A stretch of 64,000 nucleotides of DNA from Petrolisthes cinctipes (GCA_033782935.1 JAWQEG010000074.1:930001-994000); one strand, 5' to 3'; shown: positions 35,932-46,878, counted from the first letter of the stretch. Notes: a model not told the origin generated them from the sequence alone. Made by a program: numbers and translations.

Positions 35932-36822
35932 ATGTCAAAATGTACATTCCTTAAAACTGAAATCGAATTTTTGGGTCATAAAGTAAATAGTAGAGGAATT
36001 CACACTTTGGATTCCAAGATTAAAGCAGTAAAGGAATTCCCTCAACCTACTACAGTAAAGCAAATAAGGAGTTTCCTTGGATTATGTTCATACTACAGGT
36101 CATTCATAATGAATTTTGCTAAAATAGCCAGCCCACTAACAAGACTCCTAAAGAAAAATATCGAATTTAAGTGGTCACAGACAGAGCAAGATAGTTTTGA
36201 TCAATTAACACTTAGACTCACAACTGCTCCGATATTAAGTTATCCAAACTATAACCTCCCATTTTCTCTTTGTACTGACGCATCACAGGATGGTATAGGT
36301 GCAGTGCTTATGCAACATTCCACTGAGGGTCGTTGCAACGTTTGTGCATATGCCAGTCGTGTTGTGAACGATGCAGAGAAGAAATATAGTGTCACAAACC
36401 TAGAGGCTATGGCGGTAGTTTGGGCCTTAAAGACCTTCAGGGAAATAATTCTGGGGTATCCTATCACCATTTATACAGATCATCAACCTGTGTGTGGTCT
36501 CTTCAATGGTAAAAATTTGACAGGTCAGTTAGCCAGATGGTACTTAACAATCTCAGAATTTCAACCTACAATTAATTATCTTCCTGGGCGTTTTAATAGA
36601 GTTGCAGATGCTTTATCTCGCAATGTATCAGCTGCTGCTGTTATTCCCACTTATAGTGATGTAGACTTCAATGTGGAACTTGTTAAGACTGAACAAAAGA
36701 AAGACAAATTTTGGTCACGGGTCATTTATGTTTTGGTTTCATGTGACGAGACTAACCTACCAGAGTTACCAATCCCACTAACACAGTTTGAGGTAATAGA
36801 TGACACTGTTCAGGAAGCTTGA
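35932..36822 (+). pseudogene. Gypsy-type RT thumb and RNase H
   Basis: Starts with 'KCTFLKTEIEFLGHKV', the connection region, then 'FLGLCSYYRSFI', and an RNase H with Asp in 'LCTDASQDGIGAVL', Glu in 'VTNLEAMAVVWAL', Asp in 'IYTDHQPV' and the final Asp in 'RVADALSR'. All four catalytic acids are present. It ends at a TGA before the integrase. Confidence 0.88.
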
Positions 36823-38025
36823 GAAACAAACTAACATTTTTTCACAGGTGGTAGTCCCTGATACACTAATTAAGACTGTACTAACGCTTATGCATAATCA
36901 TCCACAAGCCGGACATCCGGGAAGAGATCGCTGTATAGCAGAAACTAGATAAAAATATTATTGGTTCACTCTCCGCGCAGACGTGGAGAAACATATCAAG
37001 AGTTGTGAATCATGTCATGCTCATAAAGGTAATACCATGGGTCCAGCCCCTATGTTAAATTACCCAATACCTGAACAACCATGGGATATTGTTGGTATAG
37101 AATTATAGATATTCTAAGCTTACCAATGAGTCATCAAGGCTCCAAATATTGCCTTGTATGACTAGACCATTTCTCACGTTATGTGGTCATTACTCCTTTA
37201 CAGACAAAAACAGCAGAAGAGGTTGCACACAAACTTGTAACAAATTTACTTTGCCAGTACACCACTCCTAAGGTGATACTAACAGACAATGGTAAAGAAT
37301 TTACTAATAATTTGTTACGAAACATATGTGATCAATATCATATAAAACAAACTTTTATTACAGCATATCATCCAGCCAGCAACGGTCTCACAGAAAGAGC
37401 AAATCGTAAAATACTTGAAGTTTTGCTACATGTGGCTAATCCTATGCAAGGCTCATGGGAAGACTGGATATCCTTTACAGCTGCCTCCATTAACGGTTCC
37501 ATAAATTCATCAGTGGGCAAGTCCCCGCATTATATCCTATATGGAACAGACAAAAGACTTCCATATGACATAATAACTGGAAATTCTTCTCCAGCATATA
37601 ATATGGATGACTCTTCCATTAGACAACTACAAGTGTTTAATAACATCTATAAGGAAGTCAGGAAACACCTAGAAGGTAGCAGGCAGGAGATGATGATCAA
37701 ACAACACACTCAAGCTGTGAAGATAGATGTTGCTGTAGGGGAGAATGTCATGGTAAAATCCCCTGAAAGAGTATCAAAGTTAAATCGAAAGTTGGTTGGT
37801 CCATATGAAATAATTGACATGGCCTATGGAAATAAAATAAAAATACAGGATATAAAAACGGAGAAGGTAGAAATAGTACATGTGGATAGGTGTAAAAAGA
37901 TAAACTTAAATGAACCACCTATAACACACACAACACAATCACAAGAAATAATAAACTCCACTCCCACATCAAGTAAAATAAATACATACAGACAAAAACT
38001 TAGGTCTGCAAAACAAACTAAATAA
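36823..38025 (+). pseudogene. Gypsy-type integrase
   Basis: An H2C2 zinc-binding part ('HNHPQAGHPGRDRC', then 'CESCHAHKG') is broken by a TAA at 36950-36952. The first catalytic Asp lies in the 'PWDIVGIE' block near 37085, followed by a stop. From 37183 the frame is open, with 'VILTDNGKEF' (second Asp) and 'GLTERANRKILEVLL' (Glu), then a C-terminal DNA-binding region with 'NRKLVGPYEII' near residue 200. It ends at TAA 38023, just before env. Confidence 0.85.
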
Positions 38026-38030
38026 TGACA

Positions 38031-38040
38031 TTTATTTCAG
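38031..38040 (+). promoter_or_regulatory. Candidate env splice acceptor
   Basis: TTTATTTCAG sits directly before the env ATG. Envs of Gypsy-type elements with three ORFs are known to be translated from a spliced RNA, so a pyrimidine-rich acceptor here is in the expected place. No donor can be identified, because the 5' leader is incomplete. Confidence 0.45.
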
Positions 38041-39822
38041 ATGGACACAGCGCTTGTTACACTTGCCCAACAAACAGCAGTTCCAGCCCAAGTACTGAAG
38101 ACAGGTGCTTTGGTTGAACATAGAGGAAAAGTCTTGATAGTGGAAGATTTAGTTACTGTACAACTGGAAGTTCACGGATTGCTTGATATGCCAGAGATAA
38201 TCTATAACCTTGGACAGCATGTATCAGAATTACACAGACATGTAGAAGCTGTCACAACACAAGTAAATTATTTTTACATTAACCAGGATACGAATGCTAG
38301 TTCTGATGTTAAAACTAACCCACTTCAAGCCTACTTCTATAATAATACTAGACCTGTAAAAATGACTTTACAGTTACAAACTAACAGGGTAAATAGGCTA
38401 GTAACAATAATACATAATATGAAGTTATCATTTGCTGAAAAACCACATAAAGTGAGGCAATCTGCCCACGCACGTCGACAGAGACGTGGCCTTTTCAATT
38501 TCATGGGACTGTTAAGTAAACAATTGTTTGGCACAGCAATGGCCGACGATGTAACTGCATTAGGAAAGAAATTAGGAGAAGTAACCATTGCCCTGGGACA
38601 ACAGAATATAATAGTTATTCAAACGTAGGAGGCTCTCCAACACCTAAAACAGAAAACTCATGAAATAATAGAAACAACTAACCAATTGACTTCTGTGGTA
38701 AACAAATTAATTGGAATAATACCCAACATTAAACAAATCCAGTTAATTAGTGAGTACATAGCAGCCATTGAGATAGCTGTTACGGAACTAAATGATTTAA
38801 ATGAATTAGTAATAAGTGACCTAGTAGATGCTGGATTGGGTAGAGTGAACTCTAAGTTGTTACCTCTACGGCAGTTGCAAGCAGCAGTGAAAATAGCTAT
38901 AAATACTTATAAGCTAACCCCTATATTTACCATATCTGACGTGGAATATTATTACCCCATCATTGGATCAATTCTAACAGAGTCAAGTATCTTATTAAAT
39001 ATTCCTTTTAAGTAAAAAACGTCATTTAATATTTTGGAATTACGACCTTTTCCAATTAGAGTAAATAATACCCTGCTGGTTGTTGACAAGTCAAGTCAGT
39101 ACATAGTCGCATCTGAGGATTATACTGCCATAGACACCTTAGAAAAACATTCATTGGATGACTGTCTCACCTCGTACTTACACTTGTATGTATGTCCTGC
39201 GTATATGTTTACCTTCAGTTTAACAAACAAGGCACAGTGTGAACTTTCATTCATAATTCCTGAATCAACTCTCCCAACATCTTACTGTACTTTCAAAACT
39301 GTAAGTAATAATACTTCCTACCATGAGCACTTCGGTACTAACCACTACTACTATTTCCAAAAGAGAACAAGCGTGACATTAATTTGCAATGGTAAAGTCC
39401 AACACATTTGGGTGGATGGTTATTATATGGCACCGGACCATTGTGAGATTAGGAATGAACATTTCCTTAACTTACCTACTCATCACCATAAAGCATTTGT
39501 GTCTACACTTTCTACAGAGTTACAATCACTTAACTTTGTAGCAAACATCTCTTTAGATAAAATCACTATTGTTTCAGACAAAATCAAGTTCCTTCAGTAT
39601 TTAAATGACTCTGAGTTTACCTCAACATTGGATGATTTGTTACCTGTACATCTCTCAAGAGAAGTTGTATTCCCTCTACACATCATACCTGCACGAACGT
39701 TGATTGTTTGTACTATTGTGTTTAGCTGGTGTATACGGAAGGTGTACGCTCGGTACCGACAATTATCGGCTCGCGAACGACAGAGACAAGTGTCAGAATG
39801 TAATGAGGATACAAATGTATAG
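38041..39822 (+). pseudogene. Envelope-like gene of the Gypsy element, two stops
   Basis: One reading frame spans the whole interval (about 593 codons), interrupted only by TAG at 38626-38628 and TAA at 39013-39015. Within it an Arg-rich furin-type cleavage motif followed by a Gly/Phe-rich fusion-peptide-like stretch lies at about 38470-38530. Several Cys lie in the C-terminal third, and a hydrophobic segment near 39690-39735 is followed by basic residues, as expected of a membrane anchor with a short tail. The layout is that of the env proteins of insect errantiviruses, which are related to baculovirus F proteins. Not functional as it stands. Confidence 0.75.
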
Positions 39823-39994
39823 GTTAGTTACACACTCCTACACATTCAGATAGGATGTATTTTACCATAATATATATTGTACATGTTATAATCATTATTA
39901 TCTGTAGAAATAATAAAATAAAACTATCTACAGATTGCATGTATTAAAATAAGAATATATATATTATGTATATGTGTAATATTCCTTCGAGGGC

Positions 39995-40430
39995 GAAGGA
40001 TGGTAGTGGCCGAGCATTGTTCCAGTTAAACCTACATTTAAGAGGCTACTTATAATCACTTATACTCACTTACAAAAGTGAGTCACACATCGCATGATGC
40101 CGTGAAACTGCTAACGTAGGCTTGGATACAAGACCCTAGCTCACTGTGGGAACCATTAACACGTTAGCATATAGTGACGACATAGGTCATAGCGACGCCC
40201 TGTTCCCGCTCCAGCAGCCTCAGTTAGATATTGATAACCATACACTCAACAGGTTACCTTAGCATATAATCTCTCTATAAAGTTAGCTATCAAGTCTAAC
40301 TTAACCCAAACATATTTGTGAAACTGTACTCACTCGGGTTATCAATAAATTGTGCAAACTAAAGACGCTTGCTACATCTCCTACACCATATAGTTATAGA
40401 AAACCATATAATTAAAATCAAACTCCGAAG
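39995..40430 (+). repeat. Probable Gypsy 3' LTR
   Basis: Begins after the purine-rich GAGGGCGAAGGATGG (about 39990-40004), the expected position of the polypurine tract. It contains a polyadenylation-like AATAAA at 40345-40350. Without a 5' LTR for comparison the limits are estimates. Confidence 0.5.
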
Positions 40431-40546
40431 AGACTAATAAAACTACAAAGACTATAAAAAGACAAAGACCACAACCATTCGCCAGCCACCACGTTTATCT
40501 ATCATCACATGTCTGGAGTAAGTAAGTCTTTCTTGCCCCAGAACAT

Positions 40547-40730
40547 GAGCGTCCCCTACAGTGTTTCTGTTGTTATGAGTTGGTCATGGGAGGAGGAACT
40601 GCAACAACCGTTTCCGGTGTGGTAATTGTTCTGCTCTTGACTCACATCTTACTTCTGAGTGTCGGTCAGAGAGTTACTGCTTTTACTGCAGAGATGCTCA
40701 CACCTTGCGTTTTTGCCAATGTAAGATGTA
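40547..40730 (+). pseudogene. A3 ORF1 knuckle region, left part
   Basis: The sequence from 'agcgtcccctacagtg' to 'tgtaagatgta' encodes the three knuckles as in A1. A missing T in 'gagt-tggtc' and other changes shift the frame. The reading stops at the TA where F is inserted. Confidence 0.75.
40729..40730. repeat. TA target duplication of element F (left)
   Basis: TA, repeated at 42805-42806. The uninterrupted site in A2 reads 'gatgTAcctac', so the duplication is supported by an empty-site comparison. Confidence 0.8.
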
Positions 40731-41232
40731 CACTCACGAGCACTAATTTCTGCTCAGGGTTTGGTCCTTCCTTCCACCCCCTACCCTGGACAGAGAAAAG
40801 AGGGGGATCGGAGCTGGGGGAGAGAGTCTACCCCGCCTTCACCCCTCCCAACTTCCCCCACCTTCATCCTCTAGTTGTCAGTTAGTGATTAGCCATAAAT
40901 AATTTCCCCTGTATAAGTGATGGCTCTTCTAAAACAGTATCGTAGTACACACTGTGAATGGCCAAGACGATCTCATGTCAGTCTCGCTTTATTTACCTTT
41001 GTAATATAGTCGTAAAGTCCCAGTCAAAAGGAAAGACAAGCAAAAAACACAACACTCTCTCTCTCTCTCTCTCAAGGTCAAGTAGAAGAGCAAGAAGGGA
41101 AAATAATCCACCGGATTTATATCACTCTGGAAACCATCGATGAAATTAACCCTATGACAAGATATGCGGAAAGAGATTTAAAACCAACAGTGACTTTTGG
41201 TAGAGCACAAAATAACGTAAACACCTTAATGG
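40731..41232 (+). repeat. Left terminal inverted repeat of F
   Basis: Matches the complement of 42325-42804. It includes a (CT)n run at 41054-41074. Its inner end overlaps sequence that, read on the complement, belongs to the transposase gene ('TKSH' block). Confidence 0.85.
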
Positions 41233-41341
41233 TATAAATAAATATTATATATATATAAATGTCTTTATAGGCCAAACAAAAAGTTTCGTTCAATAAAAGT
41301 TAAATTATTCATGTGGCCTATTATGTAATAATGGAATACAT

Positions 41342-41546
41342 ATTGATTGATTTATTGACATGAGGCGCCGCAACAGCGAGGTCACCTAGCGCCAGAAAAA
41401 GGTGATAGAGAGGTGTGATAGGAAACAGGAAGGAAATAGAAATAAAAGGAAAACTTGAACAGCTGAAAGCTAGTGGCTGGGGCCGAAGGGACGCCAAAAC
41501 CCATAAAGTATTGCCCACATCACTACAGGCAATACCTCCCTATGGG
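41342..41546 (-). mobile_element. Family G copy 4, inside element F
   Basis: A 205-bp G copy on the minus strand. Its plus-strand left end is the tail 'attgattgatttattgac', followed by the hairpin 'ggcgccgcaacagcgaggtcacctagcgcc', and then the body. It is flanked by AATGGAATACAT (41330-41341) and AATGGAATGTAT (41547-41558), a 12-bp duplication with two differences. It is therefore younger than F. Confidence 0.8.
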
Positions 41547-41559
41547 AATGGAATGTATA

Positions 41560-41985
41560 AAATACACAATTGAAAGGCAATTGAATAGAACACAAATTAA
41601 TCAATATTTTGTCCAACATCCCGCTGCATCTATCACAGACTGTAGTCGCGTGATGGGAGAGAATCTACCAGACAAGAGCAGATGTCTGGACGTCGACGAA
41701 TTCCTTCCCACACTTCTTCAGCTTTTCTCACTATGGATGCTTTTATTTTTTCCTCCACTTCCCATTCCTGCGCCATAATTGCCCATAAGTTTTCTATTAC
41801 ATTACAGTCGCATCCCTTTGTGGGCCACTCTATCAGTCTTATTGTAGGGCGAGTCGCAATCCAGTCGTTCACCAACCTCGACGTATGGACTGGCGAACGG
41901 TCCTGCACCAGGCAAATGGAATCAGGTTCAGGAATACAATAAGCTCGAACGGCAGAAAGAAACAGTGACTTTTGGTAGAACACAA
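41560..41985 (-). pseudogene. Tc1/mariner transposase C-terminal fragment
   Basis: The minus-strand frame reads 'LVQDRSPVHTSRLVNDW' (the block with the second catalytic Asp), then 'IEWPTKGCDCNVIENLWAIM', the block with the third acidic residue; usual elements have 'WPPQSPDLNPIENLW'. The DNA-binding domain and first Asp are absent, as their expected place is taken by the palindromic right arm. The fragment can neither bind ends nor cut. At 41960-42015 it overlaps a third, direct copy of the inner end of the inverted repeat. Confidence 0.82.
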
Positions 41986-42324
41986 AATAACGTAAACACC
42001 ATTCTTGGTAGCTAACAATTCTATCATCAGGCGTTTCATAAACTAAAATAAAATTACAAAATCAATAAATATATATATAATCTATTTATTATACAGCGAG
42101 TTATAAGTCAATAAAAGACACAGCATTTTTACCCATTATATGGTCCGCGGGCAACTGGTGCACCCCTCTGATATGATGCTTCCAGCAAAGCTTCGCCTTC
42201 ATGTTATATAAACCCCGAAACATAAGGAAAAGAACTTTATTTGTATGAATAAAACTAAATTATATTATTCATTCTGTAAGTGAATTACCTAAGTGTGTGT
42301 GTGTGTGTTGAAAGGAAGGCCTGA

Positions 42325-42804
42325 TGATATAATTGTTAGCTACCAAGAATGGTGTTTACGTTATTTTGTGCTCTACCAAAAGTCACTGTTGGTTTTAAAT
42401 CTCTTTCCACATATCTTGTCATAGCGTTAATTTCATCGATGGTTTCCAGAATGATATGAATCCGGTGGATTATTTTCCCTTCTTGCTCTTCTACTTGAAC
42501 TTGAGAGAGAGATAGAGTGTGTTGTGTTTTTTACTTGTCTTTCCTTTTGACTGTGACTTTACGACTATATTACAAAGGTAAATAAAGCGAGACTGACATG
42601 AGATCGTCTTGGCCATTCACAGTGTGTACTACGATACTGTTTTAGAAGAGCCATCACTTACACAGGGGAAATTATTTATGGCTAATTTATGGGTGAAGGC
42701 GGGGTAGACTCTCTCCCCCAGCTCCGATCCCCCTCTTCCCTCTGTCCAGGGTAGGGGGTGGAAGGAAGGACAAAACCCTGAGCAGAAATTAGTGCTCGTG
42801 AGTG
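42325..42804 (-). repeat. Right terminal inverted repeat of F
   Basis: Complement of 40731-41232. Ends GCTCGTGAGTG before the duplicated TA (42805-42806). Confidence 0.85.
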
Positions 42805-43713
42805 TACCTCCTTGAGCAGGATATCCTCCACTTGGCTAATACCCAATTCATTAGCATTGGTAGTGCCAGATGGCAACTCAACTTCAGACGACAGAAGGAT
42901 GGTGGTGTGAAGACATACGCCTCCTCCCTTCGCCCTAAATCGGTTGCAGCACCCTCTCAACTCTCTCAAGAGGCAGCTGCTTTTTGCTCTAGTGAGAGCG
43001 TTTCTAAGGTTACACTTCATAATAGCTTCTCTCTTGGAAACTTTATCAAACACTCATTCTGGTGACCCTTCAACTGATGACAATTCTCAGACTTTAGCTA
43101 AAGGTGTCCATGTGGAAGAGGTTCACGCTGCCACACGCTCTCCAAATAGGAAACTTAAGTCACTTAAACTGCCACAGAGACGCCTTCGTGGTTCCTCTGA
43201 GGCACTTGACTCCATAGATGTTCCTCCTTGTAAGGCAACCATCTCTGTGGACTCATCCATAGTTTCCTCTCAATTTCACCAGAAGCGTTCTCGTGGCTCT
43301 GATGAATCTCTTGATTTAACGGAAGTTCCTCCTCGCAAACTTCCTTCGGGATCATCAAAGGGGCGTGAAGTTAATGTGGATGCCACGGATGTTGTGACTT
43401 CAAAAGATTCAGTTTCTCTTCTGCTTGAGCAGCGAAGTGATTCTACCACTTGTATTATGGATGTTGATGTATCTGCCTGTGTCAGTGATACCACTGCTGT
43501 ACTGGACAATACCAATGTAATTGTTTCAAAGAATATCCCATCTCATATACCTTCATCTTCTTCTAACATATCAGATGCTTCAGGGACTCGTCTACGGGTC
43601 CCAATTACTGCCCCAAGTACTACTTCTCGGGTTCGCTCTTCTTCTAGTGGCCCAGGATTAGACAAATCTTATCGTTTGAGTAAACCCTCAGGTCGAGGTG
43701 GTAGTGGGAAGTA
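42805..43713 (+). pseudogene. A3 ORF1, right part
   Basis: Continues ORF1 after F. Frame 42802-43065 gives the last knuckle linker ('LEQDILHLANTQFISIGSAR'), then a frame change near 43040, and frame 42944-43822 the Ser/Thr-rich tail to 'SGRGGSGKY', where M1 is inserted. It ends at the duplicated TA (43712-43713). Confidence 0.78.
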
Positions 43714-43876
43714 CAGTCGGCGGCAAAAGTCCTGTCGCCTCGCTTGCTTCACCGAGGCATGCGATGTTCATAGACTCGAGATTATTAGGTGTAGAAAACG
43801 TGTGTATTTCTCGAGTCTATGAACACTGCCTGTCTCGGTGAAGCAGGTGAGGCGACAGGACTTATGCCGCCGACTG
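43714..43876. mobile_element. M1: 163-bp Tc1/mariner-type MITE
   Basis: Termini CAGTCGGCGGCA...TGCCGCCGACTG between TA at 43712-43713 and 43877-43878. The empty site in A2 is 'gaagTAcctccg'. The two halves pair almost throughout (GTCCTGTCGCCTC with GAGGCGACAGGAC; TTCATAGACTCGAGA with TCTCGAGTCTATGAA), leaving a loop of about 25 nt. It is non-coding and its termini are not those of F, so a different transposase must have moved it. Confidence 0.88.
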
Positions 43877-44988
43877 TACCTCCGTGAGGCTTCCCAAAAA
43901 TCAGTACTAAAGTAACACTGTTCAAGGTCCTTCAGTGGAATTCCCGTTGCTTGCGTGTTTCTTGGGATGTGTTTCTCTCCAAGAAACAATGCTTGGGGAC
44001 TACATTCCTGCCAGTCCTCGAGCATATTCTGTATTTTATTCCAATTCATTTGAAGGGCAGGGTCACCATGGTGGCTCTGCCATCCTAGTTCGTCGAGATG
44101 TTCCATGCACGAGCCTGGAGCTTGACACTCCGCTCCAGGCTGTCACAGTTAAGGTTTTTATGGACTGCCCGTACACTGTATGCAGTCTATACCTTCCTCC
44201 CAGTGTTACAGTTGAGAGGGGTGATCTCAACCGTCTTGTACGGGACCTTTCTTCTCCCTTCATTTTATTGGGTGATTTTAATGGTCGTCATCCTCTGTGG
44301 GGTGACAGTTCGGTCAACCCCAGGGGTGTTTTACTGGCTTCTTTTATTGAGGATGAGAGATTAGGGGTTTTAAATACGGGAGATATGACACATTTTTATA
44401 GCCCTACTGGGACTTTTACCGCCATCGACATTTCCCTCTGCTCACTCAGTGCTTTGTTGGATTTTACTTGGAGAATGTTGCCGGATTTATATGGCAGTGA
44501 CCATTTCCCTATACTTTTAGAAGGTAACTGGTCTCGTCTTCCTAGGTGGAAATTAGAGAAGGCTGACTGGCAGTAGTTTAGAAAGCTAACTTCATCGGTC
44601 TCTTCTGTAGCCGATTTCGGTAGCTCTGACGAGGCTGTAACATATTTCACTGATATGCTCCAGTCTGCGGCTCTCAACTCTATCCCAAAAACTTCTGGCC
44701 ACTTTCCCAAACGTCCTGTCCCTTGGTGGTCACCAGTCTGCACCACTGCTGTGCGGGAGAAGCGTGCTGCTTTCTCTCGCCTTCGTCGCAATCGTGGGGA
44801 CCCAACTTTTTTAGAGGACTTCCGATGGGCAAGGGCTCGGGCTAGACGAGTTTTAAAAGAGGCACGACTTGCATATTAGAAGGCCTATATGTCTTCAATT
44901 AATACTAAAAATCCACTCACTCAACTGTTCAGGAGAGTCCGTAAGATGACGGGGAAGTTTTCTCCTAGTTCTCCACCTGTACTTAAGG
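43877..44988 (+). pseudogene. A3 ORF2, endonuclease part
   Basis: After M1 the ORF1 end and ORF2 start are present. The frame 43935-44576 holds the endonuclease ('SLQETMLGDYI', 'LLGDFNGRHPLWGD', 'GSDHFPILLEG'). Relative to A1 it lacks about 36 bp after 'QWN.R' near 43965 and a few codons after 'LLEGN' near 44528. A TAG (44575) and a TAG (44877) interrupt it. It stops at 'cctgtacttaagg', where A4 begins in inverted orientation. Confidence 0.78.
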
Positions 44989-45100
44989 GTGTTCCCTCCC
45001 ACACTACAAGCCTCCTCGACGAGCACCTGGGAGAGACTGTAAGAACCGTACTCGGAGAGGTGTCTACGACGCAGGTCCCCAAGGCTGGGACACTCGACAA

Positions 45101-45103
45101 TAA
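45101..45103. repeat. TAA target duplication of element H (left)
   Basis: TAA, repeated at 55810-55812. The empty site in A1 reads 'gacaaTAAgatgcc' (14756-14766), confirming insertion of everything in between. Confidence 0.85.
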
Positions 45104-45774
45104 AGGCGTCTTCTATTTATGCCAGAGCAACACTGGTCAGGCAACTCGGTTGCTCGAATCGTCGATTTCCCATGTTCTATTTACACCAGGCAACCCTGGT
45201 CACCCCAACCCGGGTTGGTCGGAGGGCAACCCGGAGCAACCCATCTCGATAGCAGGGTTACGTGGCGGTATCTGGCAACTTTTATGGGTTGCTCATCAGC
45301 TGATGCTACCAAAAAAACCACTGGTAAGGCCTCTTACAGAAATATGTATGACATTTTAGCATAATATGAGACGTTATCTTCAAAATACATAAAGGAAATA
45401 TGATTTTGAAGTGGCATGAGTACCCTAATCAGTAGCATTTGAGGGAAATGTCTATTATTATGCACAACCAGCCACAACCAACTCAAGAGGGGTTGCTGGA
45501 CTGAGGTACAGAAGAAGAGTCCTTCCTCTTCCTGTGACTGCAGTTTTTCCTCGCAAATGTCAGCCTGACATGTTATAGAAATTGTTGATTGAAATACTGG
45601 ACACCAAAGTGTGGGTAGAGTAACCAGGAAATATATATTATTGAAAGATGTGCCGCTTTTTTATATCTGATTTGTATTCCATTATTTTTATGATGAAATT
45701 AAAGGGTATCAGTGCATTTTGACCATGCTTGACCCTCTAATAACTTAACTTAAAAGGCTCCACACACTGTCGTT

Positions 45775-45870
45775 TGTCCAAGTTAAGTCCCAGTAGTCTG
45801 CCTTTGTTAGATCTTGGTAATTTACCCAGGTTAGGTCCCAATAATTTGGTCAAGTCCAGTTCAGTTAGCT
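45775..45870 (+). repeat. Minisatellite copy in H, left half
   Basis: 'aagtcccagtagtctgcctt', 'ttacccaggttaggtccc' and similar units match the complement of the 29240-29355 array. Confidence 0.65.
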
Positions 45871-46089
45871 TGGGTTAAGTCTAGCTGATTCAAGAACAGA
45901 AAAATATTAAATATTTTATGGATTGCTTGCCAATATTACCCATCAAACTTCAAATAAGTAGACCCTGGGATTATTTAAATGTCCAAAATTGTTTCGGTAA
46001 AATTATATATTCCATATCTTTTGCTCTACTTAAAGTACTCTGTTGTACTTTTGAGGTGTTTCTGTGTTAAATTTTTAAAACCCTATATA

Positions 46090-46256
46090 TTACCCACAGG
46101 GTTGTTTTTATGAAGTTGGTTCCAGCCACAAAGGCAATGCTGCAAGAGGAACTTGTGTGTTGGAACCAGCATATCAAAAACCTGATTTGGACCCTGATGA
46201 CCCTGGTGTGCCATTACCTCCCATACCATCACCTGCTGTACCATCATCAGTGAATA
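46090..46256 (+). pseudogene. Possible Myb/SANT-like protein fragment of H, left part
   Basis: One frame reads 'LEPAYQKPDLDPDDPGVPLP' and continues Pro/Ser-rich to the R1 insertion. Pro-rich linkers of this kind follow the DNA-binding domain in Harbinger second proteins. With 54067-54420 it could form one split exon. No homology is provable by eye. Confidence 0.3.
46253..46256. repeat. AATA target duplication of R1 copy 2 (left)
   Basis: AATA, repeated at 54067-54070 after the R1 end. Confidence 0.65.
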
Positions 46257-46831
46257 TGTAAAAGCTCGATTTTTGTCCCCTTTCTTTACTCTTGAATATT
46301 ACTATTTTTACTCTACTCTTGGAGGGAAACAAAAACCCACTGCCTTTAACAAAAAAAAAAAAAAAAAAAACAACCAGTGTATGCTACAACTCTATCCAAT
46401 AGCTGTATCAACCTGGTCTGGAAAAAAAAACAAAATACCAATGAGTAACAGGACTTACCTTGCGAATACCAAAAATAAATCACACAAAGGACAAGTCCAG
46501 CTCCTCTCCAGTACTGGGTAAACGCTGCCACCACCAGACCAAAGTCGATCAGAGGAACCAAGTGAGCACACACCGGAAGGTAGAGTAACGTTACTTTATG
46601 AAGGCTCGCGAGTAAGTAACCCAGACTACAGTTCTAACGGGGGTACGATCAGTGATTGGAATTAATAATCTACTACTATCTATAAAGGGACACAGTCTAT
46701 TTGTTATATCGGTGACGAAAATACTCAGACAATTATAAACCCGTTCATTTTATCAATCTATTATACGAGAACAAAACAATACAATAATAATCTCTTTTCC
46801 CCCTCCCTTGCAAATATCTCCTACTCCCCAT

Positions 46832-46878
46832 TCTGTCAACTAGGACAGGAACAATTCCTTGTCTCGCCAGTTGACAGA
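46832..46878. repeat. R1 hairpin unit 1 (copy 2)
   Basis: TCTGTCAACT pairs with AGTTGACAGA, with an inner GACAGGAA/TTCCTTGTC pairing (one bulge). Confidence 0.75.

Larger units (their letters stand above)
33678..40430 (+). mobile_element. Gypsy/errantivirus-like element with env, 5' LTR missing
   Basis: Order gag, protease, RT, RNase H, integrase, env, then a probable 3' LTR. RT-RNase H before integrase marks it as Gypsy-type (Metaviridae), and an env gene marks it as errantivirus-like. The leader starts immediately after A6's tail at 33678, and no 5' LTR or primer site is present to the left. All genes carry stops or frameshifts, so this is an inactive genomic copy. The right limit is approximate. 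Confidence 0.85.
40731..42804. mobile_element. Element F: Tc1/mariner-type with about 500-bp inverted repeats
   Basis: A 2,074-bp insertion between duplicated TA. The termini are CACTCACGAGC...GCTCGTGAGTG, and the inverted arms extend about 500 bp (40731-41232 and about 42325-42804) with only scattered differences and one deletion of about 35 bp in the right arm. A transposase C-terminus lies between (41560-41985, minus). TA target, CACT terminus and DDE transposase agree on Tc1/mariner. Arms this long exceed the usual 20-250 bp. A family G copy is nested inside. Confidence 0.85.
40547..44988 (+). mobile_element. Element A, copy A3: truncated at both ends
   Basis: Begins inside the ORF1 knuckles and ends inside the RT N-terminal region, where it meets copy A4 in the opposite orientation. 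It has been hit by two TA-targeting elements: F (40731-42804) within the ORF1 knuckle region, and M1 (43714-43876) near the ORF1 end. The interruptions are exactly delimited because the intact sequence is available in A2 (49252 and 50164). Confidence 0.87.

Noticed and set aside
40580..40885. 101-codon plus-strand frame as a separate gene
   Set aside because: It is an out-of-frame reading of element A's knuckle region that runs into element F.
40729..42806. GTAC as a 4-bp target duplication of F, which would point to another superfamily
   Set aside because: GTAC is possible at face value, but with TA as duplication the termini become CACTCACG, and the internal transposase is Tc1/mariner, so TA is preferred. 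M1 shows the same pattern.
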